Shown piece by piece: positions 1-12,175 of a DNA stretch of 64,000 bases. The stretch lies in assembly GCF_016919245.1 (NCBI RefSeq), contig NZ_JAFEJA010000001.1:310001-374000 (forward strand), given 5' to 3'. The notes under the pieces are model-generated. The model made no database searches. It had not been told where the DNA came from and worked only from the letters and a program-made list of their open reading frames with translations. The first letter of the stretch is position 1. The number at the start of each line of letters is the position of its first letter. A program made the position numbers and the translations under genes. This stretch comes from Streptomyces zhihengii. Its GTDB lineage: Bacteria > Actinomycetota > Actinomycetes > Streptomycetales > Streptomycetaceae.

Positions 1-12
1 ACAGGCCGGGGG

Positions 13-852
13 TCAGCGGGTGCGGACGGCGGTGACCGTGAAGCGTTCGACCTCCGCGACGTGGCCGCCCGTCGAGGCGACGACGGTCAGGACCGGGTCA
101 CGGGCGCCGGAGAAGGTGACCGTGGACGTCCACGGCTGGTTCCGGCCGCCCGCCGAGAGGCAGCAGGTGGTGCCGAGGACCTTCTCGGTGGACGGCTGGC
201 GCACGTCCACCCGGACGGACTCGTCGACGCCGGTGATCCGCCCGCCCGCGCGCAGCGGCGTGCCGACGGTCGCGCCGTAGGCCGGGGAGGTCAGCGAGAA
301 GTCCGCCTCGTCGGTGCCGACCACCTCCCAGGGCGCGTCGGGACCGGCGCCGTAGCGCACCAGATGGATGACGGCCGCCGTGCCCGAGCCCTCGGTGCCG
401 CTCGGCCCGACGCCGACGCGCGCCTCCCGGCCGGTGACGTCCCGCGAGGTGACCCGGTCGATCCCGGAGAAGCCGAGGTAGCCCTGGGTGAAGGAGAGCG
501 CGGTCTGCTCCGGGTCGCGGTGCCAGGGCTGGCTGCCGTCGGAACGGAACGCGCGCTCCCAGCTCCCGGCCTCGGCGAGGGTGGCGAACGGCCACAGCGG
601 CTGGAGACCGGGGAAGCCGGGCAGCGCCTCGCCCCGGCCGGTGGGCGCCGTGGAGGGCGACGGGGTGGCGGGAGCGTCGTCCGCCGTGGGAGGCGGCGAG
701 GGCGAGCCGGTCCCGGTCGGCGAGGCGGGTGCCGGGCCGGTCGGGGAGCCGGCCGTGTCGCCGGCGGCGTCGGATCCGGAGCATGCCGCGGTGAGCACGA
801 GAAGCGTCGCGGCGGTCAGGCCGAGGAGCCGGGGCGGGAGCCAGGTGCGCAT
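13..852 (-). CDS. Putative lipoprotein of unknown function
   Basis: 279 residues from ATG at 852; a longer upstream extension in the same frame has no signal character, so this start is preferred. The first 24 residues form a lipoprotein signal peptide with lipobox L-T-A-A-C (Cys24). Residues 25-75 are a low-complexity Ser/Pro/Thr/Gly linker, typical of a tether through the cell wall. The rest is a globular extracellular domain. Its C-terminal part (about 190-279) reads like a Gmad2 or Ig-like beta-sandwich module, with runs such as SLTSPAYGATVGTPLRAGG; that resemblance is from memory. It lies downstream of the chvE-mmsA-mmsB operon on the same strand, separated by a hairpin at 996-1021, so it is probably a separate unit. 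Function unknown. Confidence 0.75.
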   Translation of the reverse strand: MRTWLPPRLLGLTAATLLVLTAACSGSDAAGDTAGSPTGPAPASPTGTGSPSPPPTADDAPATPSPSTAPTGRGEALPGFPGLQPLWPFATLAEAGSWERAFRSDGSQPWHRDPEQTALSFTQGYLGFSGIDRVTSRDVTGREARVGVGPSGTEGSGTAAVIHLVRYGAGPDAPWEVVGTDEADFSLTSPAYGATVGTPLRAGGRITGVDESVRVDVRQPSTEKVLGTTCCLSAGGRNQPWTSTVTFSGARDPVLTVVASTGGHVAEVERFTVTAVRTR

Positions 853-995
853 CGATCCCCCAGGGAGGCTGTGCGGTGGGTCACATCGGTCGTACAGCCA
901 TGGTGCACCACCCGGGGGCAAGCGCGGGCCCCGGCGCGGCGCCGCCGGGGGCCAAGGCGGCCCGGGTGGCGCGCGGTTCGGGTGTGCGGCGGGCC

Positions 996-1021
996 GGGCG
1001 GGCGCCCGCGTGCGCCCGCCC
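996..1021 (-). terminator. Hairpin after the chvE-mmsA-mmsB operon
   Basis: Perfect 10-bp inverted repeat (996-1005 with 1012-1021, GGGCGGGCGC and its complement) with a 6-nt loop, just past the mmsB stop. No T-tract, as is usual for Streptomyces terminators. Confidence 0.5.
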
Positions 1022-1044
1022 CGCCCACCCGCGCCGCACCGGCC

Positions 1045-2340
1045 CTACGAGCCGGCCCTGCGCTTGTTCCACACGTCGACCCCGACCGCCGCCAGCAGCA
1101 CCAGGCCCTTGATGACCTGCTGCCAGTCGGTGCCGATGCCGACCAGGTTCATACCGTTGTTGAGCACGCCGAGGACGAGGCCGCCGATGATGGCGCCCAG
1201 CACCGTGCCGACCCCGCCGCTCATGGAGGCGCCGCCGATGAACGCCGCGGCGATGGCCTCCAGTTCGAAGTTGAGCCCTGCCTGCGGCGTCCCCGAGTTG
1301 AGCCGGGCCGCGAACACGCATCCGGCGAGCGCCGCGAGCACGCCCATGTTGACGAAGACCAGGAAGGTGACCCGCTTGTCCTTGACGCCGGACAGCTTGG
1401 CCGCCGCCTTGTTGCCGCCCAGGGCGTAGACATGACGCCCCACCACCGCGTTGCGCATCACATGGCCGAGCACCAGGAGCAGTCCGCAGACGATGAGCAT
1501 GATGACGGGCATGCCGTGCCAGCTCGCCAGGGTGAGGGTGAAGGCGGCGACGGCCGCGACCATCGCCACGCACTTGAGCAGCCAGATGTTGCGGGGCAGC
1601 ACCTCCAGCTCGTAGGCCCGCTGCCTGCGGCGGTCCCGGACCTCGCGCACGACGAGCAGGGCAACGACCGCGATCCCGATGAGCAGCGTCGGGTTGTGGT
1701 ACGGGCCGATGGCGTCCGTGCGCAGCTCGATGAAGCCCAGGTCGAGGTGGAGGGTGAACGGCAGCGGGATGCTCCACGCCGGTCCCGCCTCGGGCACGAC
1801 GCCCTTGGCGAGGTTCTGGAAGCCGCCGGGGAACGGGGAGAGCGACTGCCCTTCGAGGGTGATCTGCGTGAGGCCGCGGAAGAGCAGCATCCCGGCGAGG
1901 GTCACGATGAAGGACGGGATGCCCAGATAGGCGATGAAGAAGCCCTGCCAGGCGCCCGCGAGGGCCCCGATGACGAGCGAGATGGCGAGCGCGACACCCC
2001 AGGGCAGATCGTGTTCGATCATCATCACGGCCGATATCGCGCCGACGAAGGCGGCGACCGAGCCGACCGAGAGGTCGATGTGACCGGCGATGATGACGAT
2101 CATCATGCCCATGGCCAGGATGAGGATGTAGCCGTTCTGCTGGAGCAGGTTGGAGATGTTGCCGGGCCGCAGCAGCGCGCCGTCGGTCCAGAAGCCGAAG
2201 AGCAGCACGATGAGCGCCAGCGCGAAGAGCATGCCGTACTGGCGCACGTTGGTGCGCAGTCCGTGCAGCAGCACCGCGCCGGCGCCGGGCTCGGCCGGCG
2301 GTGCCGCCGGCGACTCGGTCGGTGTGGTCGTGGTGGTCAT
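1045..2340 (-). CDS. mmsB: Multiple-monosaccharide ABC transporter permease
   Basis: 431 residues. Hydrophobic polytopic membrane protein of the BPD_transp_2 (AraH/RbsC/XylH/GguB) family, about ten membrane segments. The N-terminus is a Thr/Pro/Ala-rich cytoplasmic tail. The stretch IIAGHIDLSVGS (about residue 85) is the conserved signature of sugar permeases of this family. A large inserted loop at about 170-235, with dibasic clusters, matches the long XylH/GguB subtype rather than RbsC. The ATG lies 6 bp beyond the mmsA stop, so the two are co-transcribed and probably translationally coupled. It should form the membrane channel for aldoses such as xylose, arabinose, galactose or glucose delivered by the ChvE-like protein. 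Exact substrate unknown. Confidence 0.9.
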   Translation of the reverse strand: MTTTTTPTESPAAPPAEPGAGAVLLHGLRTNVRQYGMLFALALIVLLFGFWTDGALLRPGNISNLLQQNGYILILAMGMMIVIIAGHIDLSVGSVAAFVGAISAVMMIEHDLPWGVALAISLVIGALAGAWQGFFIAYLGIPSFIVTLAGMLLFRGLTQITLEGQSLSPFPGGFQNLAKGVVPEAGPAWSIPLPFTLHLDLGFIELRTDAIGPYHNPTLLIGIAVVALLVVREVRDRRRQRAYELEVLPRNIWLLKCVAMVAAVAAFTLTLASWHGMPVIMLIVCGLLLVLGHVMRNAVVGRHVYALGGNKAAAKLSGVKDKRVTFLVFVNMGVLAALAGCVFAARLNSGTPQAGLNFELEAIAAAFIGGASMSGGVGTVLGAIIGGLVLGVLNNGMNLVGIGTDWQQVIKGLVLLAAVGVDVWNKRRAGS

Positions 2341-2346
2341 GCCGGC

Positions 2347-3939
2347 TCAGCCTCCGTGGGTGGTCATCTGGCGCATCAGGACTTCCTGGGTGGCGTCGGC
2401 GCGGGCGACCTCACCGGTCAGCCGGCCCTCGGCCATGGTGTAGATCCGGTCGCACATCCCGAGCAGTTCCGGCAGTTCGGACGAGATGACCAGCACCGCC
2501 TTGCCCTGGGCGGCGAGCCGGTCGATCACGGTGTAGATCTCGTACTTGGCGCCGACGTCGATGCCCCGGGTGGGCTCGTCGAGGATGAGCACCTCGGGGT
2601 CGGCGTGGATCCACTTGCTGAGCACGACCTTCTGCTGGTTGCCGCCGGAGAGGCGGCCGGTCTGCTCGAAGACGGTGGGCGCCTTGATGTTCATGGAGCG
2701 GCGGTAGCGCTCGGCCACCGACCGCTCGTGGTGGGCGTCGACGGCGCCGCGGCGCACCATGCCCGGCAGGGAGGCGAGGGAGACGTTGCGGCTGATGGTG
2801 TCGATGAGGTTGAGCCCGTAGTGCTTGCGGTCCTCGGTGACGTAGGCGATGCCGGCGTCCACGGCGTCCGGCACCGTACGGGTGCTGACCTCGCGTTCGT
2901 GCACCTGCACGGTGCCGGCGACGTAGCGGCCGTAGGAGCGGCCGAAGACGGACATGGCGAGTTCGGTGCGGCCCGCGCCCATCAGGCCGGCCATGCCGAC
3001 GATCTCGCCCCGCCCGACGGTCAGCGACACGTCGTCGACGACGGTGCGCTGCTGGTCCACCGGGTGGCGTACGGTCCAGCCGCTGACGCGCAGCGCGGTG
3101 CGTCCGGCGTCCGGGCCCTCGTAGCGGGTGCGTTCGGGGTAGCGGTGGTCGAGGTCGCGGCCGACCATGGCCCGGATGATGCGGTCCTCGGAGAGCTCCG
3201 GGCGGGCGCCGGGCGCGGTGCGCACGGCGAGGGTCTCGATGGTCCGCCCGTCGCGCAGGACGGTCACCGAGTCGGCGACCGCGCGGATCTCGCCGAGCTT
3301 GTGCGAGATGACGATGCAGGCGATGCCCTGGTCGCGCAGTTCGCCGATGAGGGCGAGGAGTTTGGCGCTGTCGTCGTCGTTGAGCGCGGCGGTCGGTTCG
3401 TCGAGGATCAGCAGCCGCACCTCCTTGGCGAGCGCCTTGGCGATCTCGACGAGCTGCTGTTTGCCGACGCCGAGTTCGCTGATCGGTGTCTGGGGCTTCT
3501 CCCGCAGCCCGACCCGGGCGAGCAGCCGGGCGGCCCGGCGGTTGGTGTCGTTCCAGTCGATGAAGCCGCGGGTGGTCCGCTCGTTGCCGAGGAACATGTT
3601 CTCGGCGATCGACAGGTGCGGGACGAGCGCCAGTTCCTGGTGGATGATCACGATGCCGCGGCGTTCGCTCGCCCTGATGTCCTTGAAGGCGACCGGCCGG
3701 CCCTCGAAGGAGATCTCGCCCTCGTAGGTGCCGTGCGCGTGGACACCGCTGAGCACCTTCATCAGGGTGGACTTGCCCGCGCCGTTCTCCCCGCAGACGG
3801 CGTGGATCTCGCCCGGGAGCACGGTGAGGTCCACCTCGCTGAGCGCGGTGACGCCCGGGAAGCGCTTGGTGATGCCGTTCATGCGCAGGACGGGCGCGGC
3901 GGTCGTGTCCGGGCCGGCGGCGGGCGGCGGGGCGCTCAT
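2347..3939 (-). CDS. mmsA: Multiple-monosaccharide ABC transporter ATP-binding protein
   Basis: 530 residues with two fused ABC ATPase domains, the hallmark of the MglA/XylG/GguA family. Domain 1 has Walker [10 protein letters not shown] (50-58), a diverged signature ([14 protein letters not shown]) and Walker [13 protein letters not shown]. Domain 2 has a degenerate Walker A (GLMGAGRTE), signature LSGGNQQKV and Walker [14 protein letters not shown] catalytically unequal pair of sites is normal for sugar importers of this family. The start overlaps the chvE stop by four bases (ATGA at 3936-3939), so it is translationally coupled. It powers import through MmsB. Confidence 0.93.
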   Translation of the reverse strand: MSAPPPAAGPDTTAAPVLRMNGITKRFPGVTALSEVDLTVLPGEIHAVCGENGAGKSTLMKVLSGVHAHGTYEGEISFEGRPVAFKDIRASERRGIVIIHQELALVPHLSIAENMFLGNERTTRGFIDWNDTNRRAARLLARVGLREKPQTPISELGVGKQQLVEIAKALAKEVRLLILDEPTAALNDDDSAKLLALIGELRDQGIACIVISHKLGEIRAVADSVTVLRDGRTIETLAVRTAPGARPELSEDRIIRAMVGRDLDHRYPERTRYEGPDAGRTALRVSGWTVRHPVDQQRTVVDDVSLTVGRGEIVGMAGLMGAGRTELAMSVFGRSYGRYVAGTVQVHEREVSTRTVPDAVDAGIAYVTEDRKHYGLNLIDTISRNVSLASLPGMVRRGAVDAHHERSVAERYRRSMNIKAPTVFEQTGRLSGGNQQKVVLSKWIHADPEVLILDEPTRGIDVGAKYEIYTVIDRLAAQGKAVLVISSELPELLGMCDRIYTMAEGRLTGEVARADATQEVLMRQMTTHGG

Positions 3940-5057
3940 GAGAGCTGGCCCTGGGTGAAGTACCCCTGGTCGACGAGGAGACTCGTGTTCTTCCGGTCGA
4001 TGCTGACCGGCTCCAGGAGGTACGAGGGCACGGTCTTGACACCGTTGTCGTAGTCCGTGGTGTTGTTGACGCGCACCTTCTTGCCGGTGAGGGCGGCGTC
4101 GCCCATCTGGACGGCCTGCTTGGCGAGTTCGCGGGTGTCCTTGAACACGGTCTGCGTCTGCTCGCCGCGGATGATGGACTTGACGGAGGCGAGCTCCGCG
4201 TCCTGCCCGGTGACCACCGGCAGCGGCTGGGCCGCGGTGCCGTAACCGGCGCTCTGGAGCGCGGAGATGATGCCGATGGAGATGCCGTCGTACGGCGAGA
4301 GCACGGCGTCTATCCGCTCCTGGCCGTAGCTGCGGGTGACCACGTCGTCCATGCGCTTCTGCGCGGTCTCGCCGCTCCAGCGCAGGGTGGCCGCCTTGGC
4401 GAGGGTGGTCTGCCCGCTGCGCACCGTGAGCTGCCGGCTGTCGAAGTACGGCTGGAGCACCTGCATGGCGCCGTTCCAGAAGTACTTGGTGTTGTTGTCG
4501 TCCGGTGAGCCCGCGAACAGCTCGATGTTGCGGGTCCTGCCGCCCGGCGCCGCATCGCCCAGCTCCAGGGCGTCCACGATGTACTGGGCCTGGAGCCGGC
4601 CGACGCGCTCGTTGTCGAACGACGCGTAGTAGTCCACGCTGCCGGTGCCCATGATGAGGCGGTCGTAGGCGATCACGGGGATGCCCGCGTCGTCGGCCTG
4701 CTCCAGGACGTCGGAGAGGGCCGAGCCGTCGATGGCCGCGACCACGAGCAGCCCGACCCCCTTGGTGATCATGCTCTCGATCTGGGCGACCTGGTTCTCC
4801 ACCTTGTCGTCCCCGTACTGGAGATCCGTGGCGTAGCCGGCCTTGCGGAACTGCTCGGCCATGTTCTCGCCGTCGGCTATCCAGCGTTCGGACGACTTGG
4901 TGGGCATCGCCAGTCCGACGGTGACGCCGTCGCTCTTCTCGGGTTTGTAGCGGCTGCCGCCGAGGGCCTCCTGTCCGCAGGCGGTCAGCGACAGGACGAG
5001 CAGTCCGGCCACTGTCGCCGCGACCGGGACCGGGACGCGGCGCGTGGGGGTACGCAT
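3936..5057 (-). CDS. chvE: Multiple-monosaccharide ABC transporter substrate-binding lipoprotein, ChvE-like
   Basis: 373 residues. ATG at 5057 follows AAGGAG by 6 nt; a further upstream extension in frame is not signal-like. Lipoprotein signal peptide with lipobox L-T-A-C (Cys27). The mature part is a periplasmic-binding-protein type 1 fold, with the [16 protein letters not shown] opening and the later [15 protein letters not shown] and AYDRLI segments typical of ChvE/XylF receptors. It is the first gene of the chvE-mmsA-mmsB operon, behind a promoter at 5212-5241. It captures monosaccharides at the outer membrane surface and hands them to MmsB. The precise sugar cannot be read from sequence alone. 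Confidence 0.9.
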   Translation of the reverse strand: MRTPTRRVPVPVAATVAGLLVLSLTACGQEALGGSRYKPEKSDGVTVGLAMPTKSSERWIADGENMAEQFRKAGYATDLQYGDDKVENQVAQIESMITKGVGLLVVAAIDGSALSDVLEQADDAGIPVIAYDRLIMGTGSVDYYASFDNERVGRLQAQYIVDALELGDAAPGGRTRNIELFAGSPDDNNTKYFWNGAMQVLQPYFDSRQLTVRSGQTTLAKAATLRWSGETAQKRMDDVVTRSYGQERIDAVLSPYDGISIGIISALQSAGYGTAAQPLPVVTGQDAELASVKSIIRGEQTQTVFKDTRELAKQAVQMGDAALTGKKVRVNNTTDYDNGVKTVPSYLLEPVSIDRKNTSLLVDQGYFTQGQLS

Positions 5058-5211
5058 GTCGTTCTCCTTCCGGAGCGGGGGCCCGGCGTCGCGCCCCCGG
5101 GTGCGAGTCGAACGGGAAGGGGCGCCACCGGCAGGGGCCGCCGGGCCGGGCCCGGGCGCTGACACCACGTCACGTTCGATATTTCGTCACTCGTTCGAGA
5201 TTGTGGCGTGC

Positions 5212-5241
5212 AAAGTATGCAGTCCGCACAGGGGGTGTCAA
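5212..5241 (-). promoter_or_regulatory. Promoter of chvE-mmsA-mmsB
   Basis: On the minus strand there is a perfect -35 hexamer TTGACA (5236-5241), an 18-nt spacer and a -10 hexamer TACTTT (5212-5217). Just downstream, two copies of AT(A/C)TCGAACG about 20 bp apart (about 5172-5205, minus strand) are candidate operator half-sites. The remaining spacer up to 5389 is GC-rich and holds three copies of GGTTCAGCG (5346, 5370, 5387). No gene seen. Confidence 0.6.
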
Positions 5242-5389
5242 CGGGTCGCGCACGGCACGTTCCCGCGGCCGCGGCGGGCCGCCTGGGAGGGCGGCCCGCG
5301 GTCCGCCGGGGAGGGGGCCGGCGGTCAGCCGGGAGGGCGGCGTCAGGTTCAGCGGGGAGGGCGGCACCCGGTTCAGCGCGGCGCCCGGT

Positions 5390-8208
<2,819 letters not shown>

Positions 8209-8277
8209 CCCGGGGCGCTCCGCCGGGCGGGCCCCACCGGGGACCGCCGCGCCCGGACGCGTCCGACGGGGTCCGGC

Positions 8278-9681
8278 ATGGGATGCTGGGCGCCGTCGTG
8301 GCAGGTGGCGGCCCCGGACCCGGGTTGTGGACCGGGGCGGTCCGTGCGCCCCGGGCCCCCGCTCCGCACCGGGGCCGGCCCGGGTGCCCTGCCCCCGCGA
8401 GAGGTCCTGATCCGGGAGAGCACGCTGAGCACCGTCGTAGCCGAGATCCTGTCGGTCGTCCTGCTGCTGGGGGTGCTGGCCTTCGGTGTCGGCCGTCCCC
8501 GGGGGCTGCCGGAGGCGGTCGCGGCCGTGCCCGCCGCCGTCCTGCTGGTGGCCGTCGGCGCCGTCTCCCCCGCCGGTGCCTGGGACCAGGTGCGTGAGCT
8601 GCTGCCGGTGGTCGGGTTCCTCGCGGTGGTGCTGGTCCTGGCGCAGCTCTGCGCGGACGAGGGCCTGTTCACCGCCGCGGGCGACCTGGTGGCGCGGATG
8701 TGCTCGGGCGGACCTGTGCCGCTGCTGGGCGGTGTGTTCGCGCTGGCGTCCGTCGTCACCGCGGCGCTCAGCCTGGACGCGACGGTGGTGCTGCTCACGC
8801 CGGTGGTGTTCGCTACGGCCGCACGCCTCGGGGCGCGGCCCCGGCCGCACGTCTACGCGACGGCGCATCTGGCGAACTCGGCCTCGCTGCTGCTGCCGGT
8901 CTCCAACCTCACCAATCTGCTCGCCTTCACGGCGAGCGGCCTGTCGTTCACCCGCTTCACGGCGCTGATGGCGCTGCCGTGGCTGGCGGCGATCGCGGTC
9001 GAGTACGCCGTCTTCCGGCGGTTCTTCCGGGCCGACCTGGCGGCCGGGGCGGCGCCGGCGGCCCCGGCGGAGCGGTCCCCGATGCCCGTCTTCGCGCCGG
9101 TCGTCCTGGCGCTGACGCTCGTCGGGTTCGTGGTCACGTCGTTCGCCGGGGCGAGCCCGGTGTGGGCGGCCCTCGCGGGGACGCTGGTGCTGGCGGTGCG
9201 GGCGCTGGCGCGGCGGCGGACGTCCGTGCGGCGTCTCGCCGGTTCGGCGGCGCCGCTGTTCTGCCTGTTCGTGCTGGCCCTCGGGGTGGTCGTGGGCGCG
9301 GTGGTCGACAACGGGCTGGGCGACGCCCTCGGGCGGGTGCTGCCGGACGGCCATTCGCTCGCGGCGCTGCTGGCCGTCGCCGCCGTGGCCGCCGTGCTGG
9401 CCAATCTGATCAACAATCTGCCCGCGGTCCTCGCGCTGGTGCCGATCCTCGCCCCGGCGGGGCCCGGTCCGGTGCTGGCGGCCCTGATCGGGGTGAACAT
9501 CGGGCCGAATCTGACGTACGTCGGCTCGCTGGCCACGCTGCTGTGGCGCCGGGTCCTCCATGAGCACGAGCACCCTCCGCTGCTGCGGGACTTCACCCTG
9601 CTCGGTCTGGTGACCGTGCCCGCCACACTGGTGGCATCCACCGCCGCCCTGTGGGCGGCGCTCCACACGATCGGAGGCTGA
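8278..9681 (+). CDS. SLC13/ArsB-like membrane transporter
   Basis: 467 residues from ATG at 8278. The first ~44 residues are Pro/Gly-rich and not membrane-like, so the real start may lie downstream (GTG at 8344 or a rarer codon near 8423). The rest is a polytopic protein with about 11 helices. The segment ANLINNLPAVLALVPIL carries the NNLPA motif of the ion-transporter superfamily (ArsB, NhaD, SLC13), and the internal HLANSASLLLPVSNLTNLLAF is its pseudo-repeat partner. Candidate substrates are arsenite, dicarboxylate or sodium; no ars regulator is nearby, so the substrate is open. A universal stress-type gene follows 8 bp later. Confidence 0.82.
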   Translation: MGCWAPSWQVAAPDPGCGPGRSVRPGPPLRTGAGPGALPPREVLIRESTLSTVVAEILSVVLLLGVLAFGVGRPRGLPEAVAAVPAAVLLVAVGAVSPAGAWDQVRELLPVVGFLAVVLVLAQLCADEGLFTAAGDLVARMCSGGPVPLLGGVFALASVVTAALSLDATVVLLTPVVFATAARLGARPRPHVYATAHLANSASLLLPVSNLTNLLAFTASGLSFTRFTALMALPWLAAIAVEYAVFRRFFRADLAAGAAPAAPAERSPMPVFAPVVLALTLVGFVVTSFAGASPVWAALAGTLVLAVRALARRRTSVRRLAGSAAPLFCLFVLALGVVVGAVVDNGLGDALGRVLPDGHSLAALLAVAAVAAVLANLINNLPAVLALVPILAPAGPGPVLAALIGVNIGPNLTYVGSLATLLWRRVLHEHEHPPLLRDFTLLGLVTVPATLVASTAALWAALHTIGG

Positions 9682-9689
9682 GACGGATC

Positions 9690-10124
9690 ATGAGCGTCGT
9701 CGTCTGGATCACCGAGGGCACCTGGGCCGCGTGCGTGGACGCCGCGCTGCGCCGCACCCCTGCCGGGGAGCGGCTGGTGCTGCTGCACGTCACCGACGAC
9801 GACGTCGCGGACGCCGCGCACGGCGCGTTCGCGGGGCTGCTGGGGCGCGGGCACGGGCCGCGCGATCCCGGTACGCGGGTCGAGGAGCTGGCGCGCGCCG
9901 CGGCCGAGGAGCTGGCGGACCGTGCCGCGGCCCGCCTGGGCCGTCCCGCGGAGCGGATGCTGCTGCACGGGCGGACGGGCCAGGAGGTGGTGGCGGCGTC
10001 GGCCGGGGCGGGGCTGCTGGTCTGCGCGCGCGACGGCGACCTCGCGGTCCCGGGCCCGCACACGCTCGGCCCGGCCACCCGCTTCGTGGTCGACCACGCG
10101 ACCTGCCCGGTACTGCTGGTCTGA
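9690..10124 (+). CDS. Universal stress protein (UspA-like)
   Basis: 144 residues; ATG at 9690, 8 bp after the transporter stop. Rossmann-like UspA fold: VVVWITEGTW opening (first strand and loop), LLHVTDDD second strand, a long helix rich in Ala/Arg/Glu, then LLVCARDG and the closing TRFVVDHATCPVLLV that marks Usp domains. The nucleotide-binding GxxG region is weak (ARDGDLAVPGPHTLGP). The last ~30 codons and the stop are repeated in the 142-bp tandem duplication. Co-transcription suggests a role tied to the upstream transporter. Confidence 0.8.
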   Translation: MSVVVWITEGTWAACVDAALRRTPAGERLVLLHVTDDDVADAAHGAFAGLLGRGHGPRDPGTRVEELARAAAEELADRAAARLGRPAERMLLHGRTGQEVVAASAGAGLLVCARDGDLAVPGPHTLGPATRFVVDHATCPVLLV

Positions 10125-10320
10125 GACGGTCCGGCGACCGCGGAAGAGCGGGGGCGGGGCCGCGGCGTCGCGCGGCGGCGACCTCGCGGTCCCGGGCCCG
10201 CACACGCTCGGCCCGGCCACCCGCTTCGTGGTCGACCACGCGACCTGCCCGGTACTGCTGGTCTGAGACGGTCCGGCGACCGCGGAAGAGCGGGGGCGGG
10301 GCCGCGGCGTCGCGCGGCGG
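10034..10320. repeat. 142-bp exact tandem duplication at the 3' end of the usp gene
   Basis: Copy 1 is 10034-10175 and copy 2 is 10176-10317, with 3 further matching bases (to 10320). I found no mismatch by eye. The unit contains the last ~30 codons of the Usp gene, its stop and about 50 bp of downstream DNA. The unit is not a multiple of three. Copy 2 therefore holds an untranslated remnant of the Usp C-terminus. It is either a recent slippage or unequal-crossover duplication, or an assembly error. Confidence 0.9.
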
Positions 10321-10338
10321 GCCCGGGGGCCGCGGGGG

Positions 10339-12015
10339 TCAGCGGGGTGTCGCCGCGTCCGCGCACTCGGTCGCGGCCGCGAGGTCCGTCTCGATGCGCC
10401 GGGCCGTGCCGGACAGATGGGGCAGGACGTTCTCCCGGAGGTCGCGCACGCTGCGGTGGGCCGCGTGCACGGCGACGTTCATCGCCGCCACGACCCGCCC
10501 GTCGCGGTCGTGCAGCGGGACGGCGATGGACCGCAGGCCGGGCTCCAGCTCCTCGTCGGACACCGCGTATCCGTCGCGGCGGGCGGCGTCGAGCGTCCGC
10601 CGCAGCTCGTCCGGCTGCCCCGGCGCGCCGGGCCCCGCCCCGGCGAACCGGGCGAGCCGCCGCTCCGCGCCGTCGGGCGGCAGGCCGGCGAGCAGCACCC
10701 GGCCCATGGCGGTGACGGGGGCCGGCAGCCGGGTGCCCACGGCCAGGTCGACGCCCATGATGCGGGTGGTGGCGACCCGGGCGACGTAGCGGATGTCGTC
10801 GCCGTCGAGCACGGCGATCGACGAGGAGTCGTGGATCCGGCGCACCAGATCGGCGAGGTGCGGGGTGGCCAGGCGTTCGAAGCCGACGGCGGACTGGGCC
10901 GCGTAGCCGAGTTCGAGCACCCGGGGCAGCGGCACGAAGGACCGGCCCGTCGCGTCGGTGGCGGCGTAGCCGAGGCGGGTCAGCGAGAGCAGGGCGCGGC
11001 GGGCGGTGGCGCGGGGCAGGCCGGTGGCCTCGGCGACCCTGCTCAGCGACAGGCCGCCCGGCGCCCGCAGGACGCTCAGCACGGCGAGACCGCGGGCGAG
11101 CGACTGGAGGAAGGCGGGCCCGAGTTCCTCCTTGGCCGCGCGCAGCCGCCGGGCGGTGGCGTCGCCGGTCCCGGCCGCGGGCCCGGGGGCGTCCTCGGGA
11201 GGGCGGGCGAGGGCGCCGGTCATCTCGCGGGCGCAGGCGCGCAGCCGTGGCAGGGCGTGGCGGGCCAGGCTGTCCACGGTGTGGCGGCTGGTGTGGCTGA
11301 CCACGCCGACGGCGCAGACCACCTCGCCGCCGGGGCCGTGGACGGGCAGCGAGACGGCGATGACGCCGGGCTCCACCGTCTGGTCGTCGAGGGCGGTCCC
11401 CGTGCGGCGCGCCTCGTCCGCGCGGGCGGCGAGACCGGGCGCCGGCGCGCCCGCGCCGGGTGAGGGCGGCAGGGCCGGGAACGCGCCCTCGGCCGGACCG
11501 GCGGCGAGGCGGTGGCGCCAGCGCTCCCAGGCGGCGGCGTCCCAGGCGGCGGCGAACAGCGGGCCGGATGCGGAGCGTTCGGCGGGCAGCAGGTCGCCGA
11601 CCCGGAAGGCGACGGCCATGGCACGGCTGCGGGGGCACCGCACCACGAACCGGGTCCCGTCGCCGTCCGGGACGGAGACGGAGACGGTCTCGTCGAGTTC
11701 CTCGGCCAGGCGCCGGGCCGGTCCGGCGAGTTCCGGGACGCGTCCGGCCGCGAGGTAGGCGTTGCCGAACTCCATCACCCGCGGGGCGAGCAGCAGGTCC
11801 TGGCCCTCGGCGCGCAGATGTCCGAGGCGGCACAGGGTGGCGGCGACGCGGTCGAGCGTGGACCGTGCGAGGCCGGTGGCCCGCACGAGGTCGGCGCGGC
11901 TCGTCCGTCCGGTCCGGGCGGCGGCGAGCAGCCGCAGGACGGACAGGCCGCGCTCGACGGTGGCCACGGCCTCGCCCGCGGCGTCGGGGGAGGCCGGCGT
12001 GGGGCTCGGCGCCAT
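10339..12015 (-). CDS. Tandem (double-unit) IclR-family regulator of the adjacent CoA-transferase genes
   Basis: 558 residues from ATG at 12015, with GAGGAG 6-7 nt upstream. IclR proteins are usually about 250 residues; this one has two complete units. Unit 1: winged HTH at about 13-80 (AVATVERGLSVLRLL, then LARSTLDRVAATLCRLGHL), then an effector domain. Unit 2: HTH from about 300 (SLARGLAVLSVL, GLPRATARRALLSLTRLGY), then a second effector domain ending at about 550. It is divergent from the 3-oxoacid CoA-transferase pair, as PcaR-type IclR regulators of the beta-ketoadipate pathway are. The shared intergenic DNA holds GAAC/GTTC palindromes at 12123-12145. The ligand is probably an aromatic-pathway intermediate (inference). 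Confidence 0.87.
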   Translation of the reverse strand: MAPSPTPASPDAAGEAVATVERGLSVLRLLAAARTGRTSRADLVRATGLARSTLDRVAATLCRLGHLRAEGQDLLLAPRVMEFGNAYLAAGRVPELAGPARRLAEELDETVSVSVPDGDGTRFVVRCPRSRAMAVAFRVGDLLPAERSASGPLFAAAWDAAAWERWRHRLAAGPAEGAFPALPPSPGAGAPAPGLAARADEARRTGTALDDQTVEPGVIAVSLPVHGPGGEVVCAVGVVSHTSRHTVDSLARHALPRLRACAREMTGALARPPEDAPGPAAGTGDATARRLRAAKEELGPAFLQSLARGLAVLSVLRAPGGLSLSRVAEATGLPRATARRALLSLTRLGYAATDATGRSFVPLPRVLELGYAAQSAVGFERLATPHLADLVRRIHDSSSIAVLDGDDIRYVARVATTRIMGVDLAVGTRLPAPVTAMGRVLLAGLPPDGAERRLARFAGAGPGAPGQPDELRRTLDAARRDGYAVSDEELEPGLRSIAVPLHDRDGRVVAAMNVAVHAAHRSVRDLRENVLPHLSGTARRIETDLAAATECADAATPR

Positions 12016-12122
12016 GGGGGCTCCTCGTGCGGCGGCGCGGGGCGCCGTGGAAGCGGACGGCGCGGGGCCGCCTCGTTGACAGACGGCACCCGGCTGGTCA
12101 GACTCTTCCGGCCCGACCGAGT

Positions 12123-12145
12123 GAACCATAGTTCATTGTACGAAC
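12123..12145. promoter_or_regulatory. Overlapping IclR-type operators between regulator and CoA-transferase genes
   Basis: GAAC-CATA-GTTC (12123-12134) overlaps GTTC-ATTGTAC-GAAC (12131-12145). The two palindromes share the middle GTTC. GTTC/GAAC half-sites are typical of IclR/PcaR operators. The site lies 31 bp before the plus-strand ATG and about 110 bp before the minus-strand ATG, well placed to control both. Confidence 0.6.
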
Positions 12146-12175
12146 ACAGTGCGGAGACCTGGAGGGGTTGCTGCC

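Noticed and set aside
61..4053. A 1330-codon open frame on the plus strand opposite the chvE-mmsA-mmsB operon
   Set aside because: It is antisense to three well-supported genes, and its translation is low-complexity Gly/Arg/Asp/His. Such frames are expected in very GC-rich DNA.
8278..9681. Firm assignment as the arsenite pump ArsB
   Set aside because: The NNLPA motif is shared by several ion transporters, and no arsR, arsC or arsenic-related gene is nearby.
10176..10266. A short second Usp gene
   Set aside because: It is the untranslated tail copied by the 142-bp duplication, with no start and no N-terminal domain.
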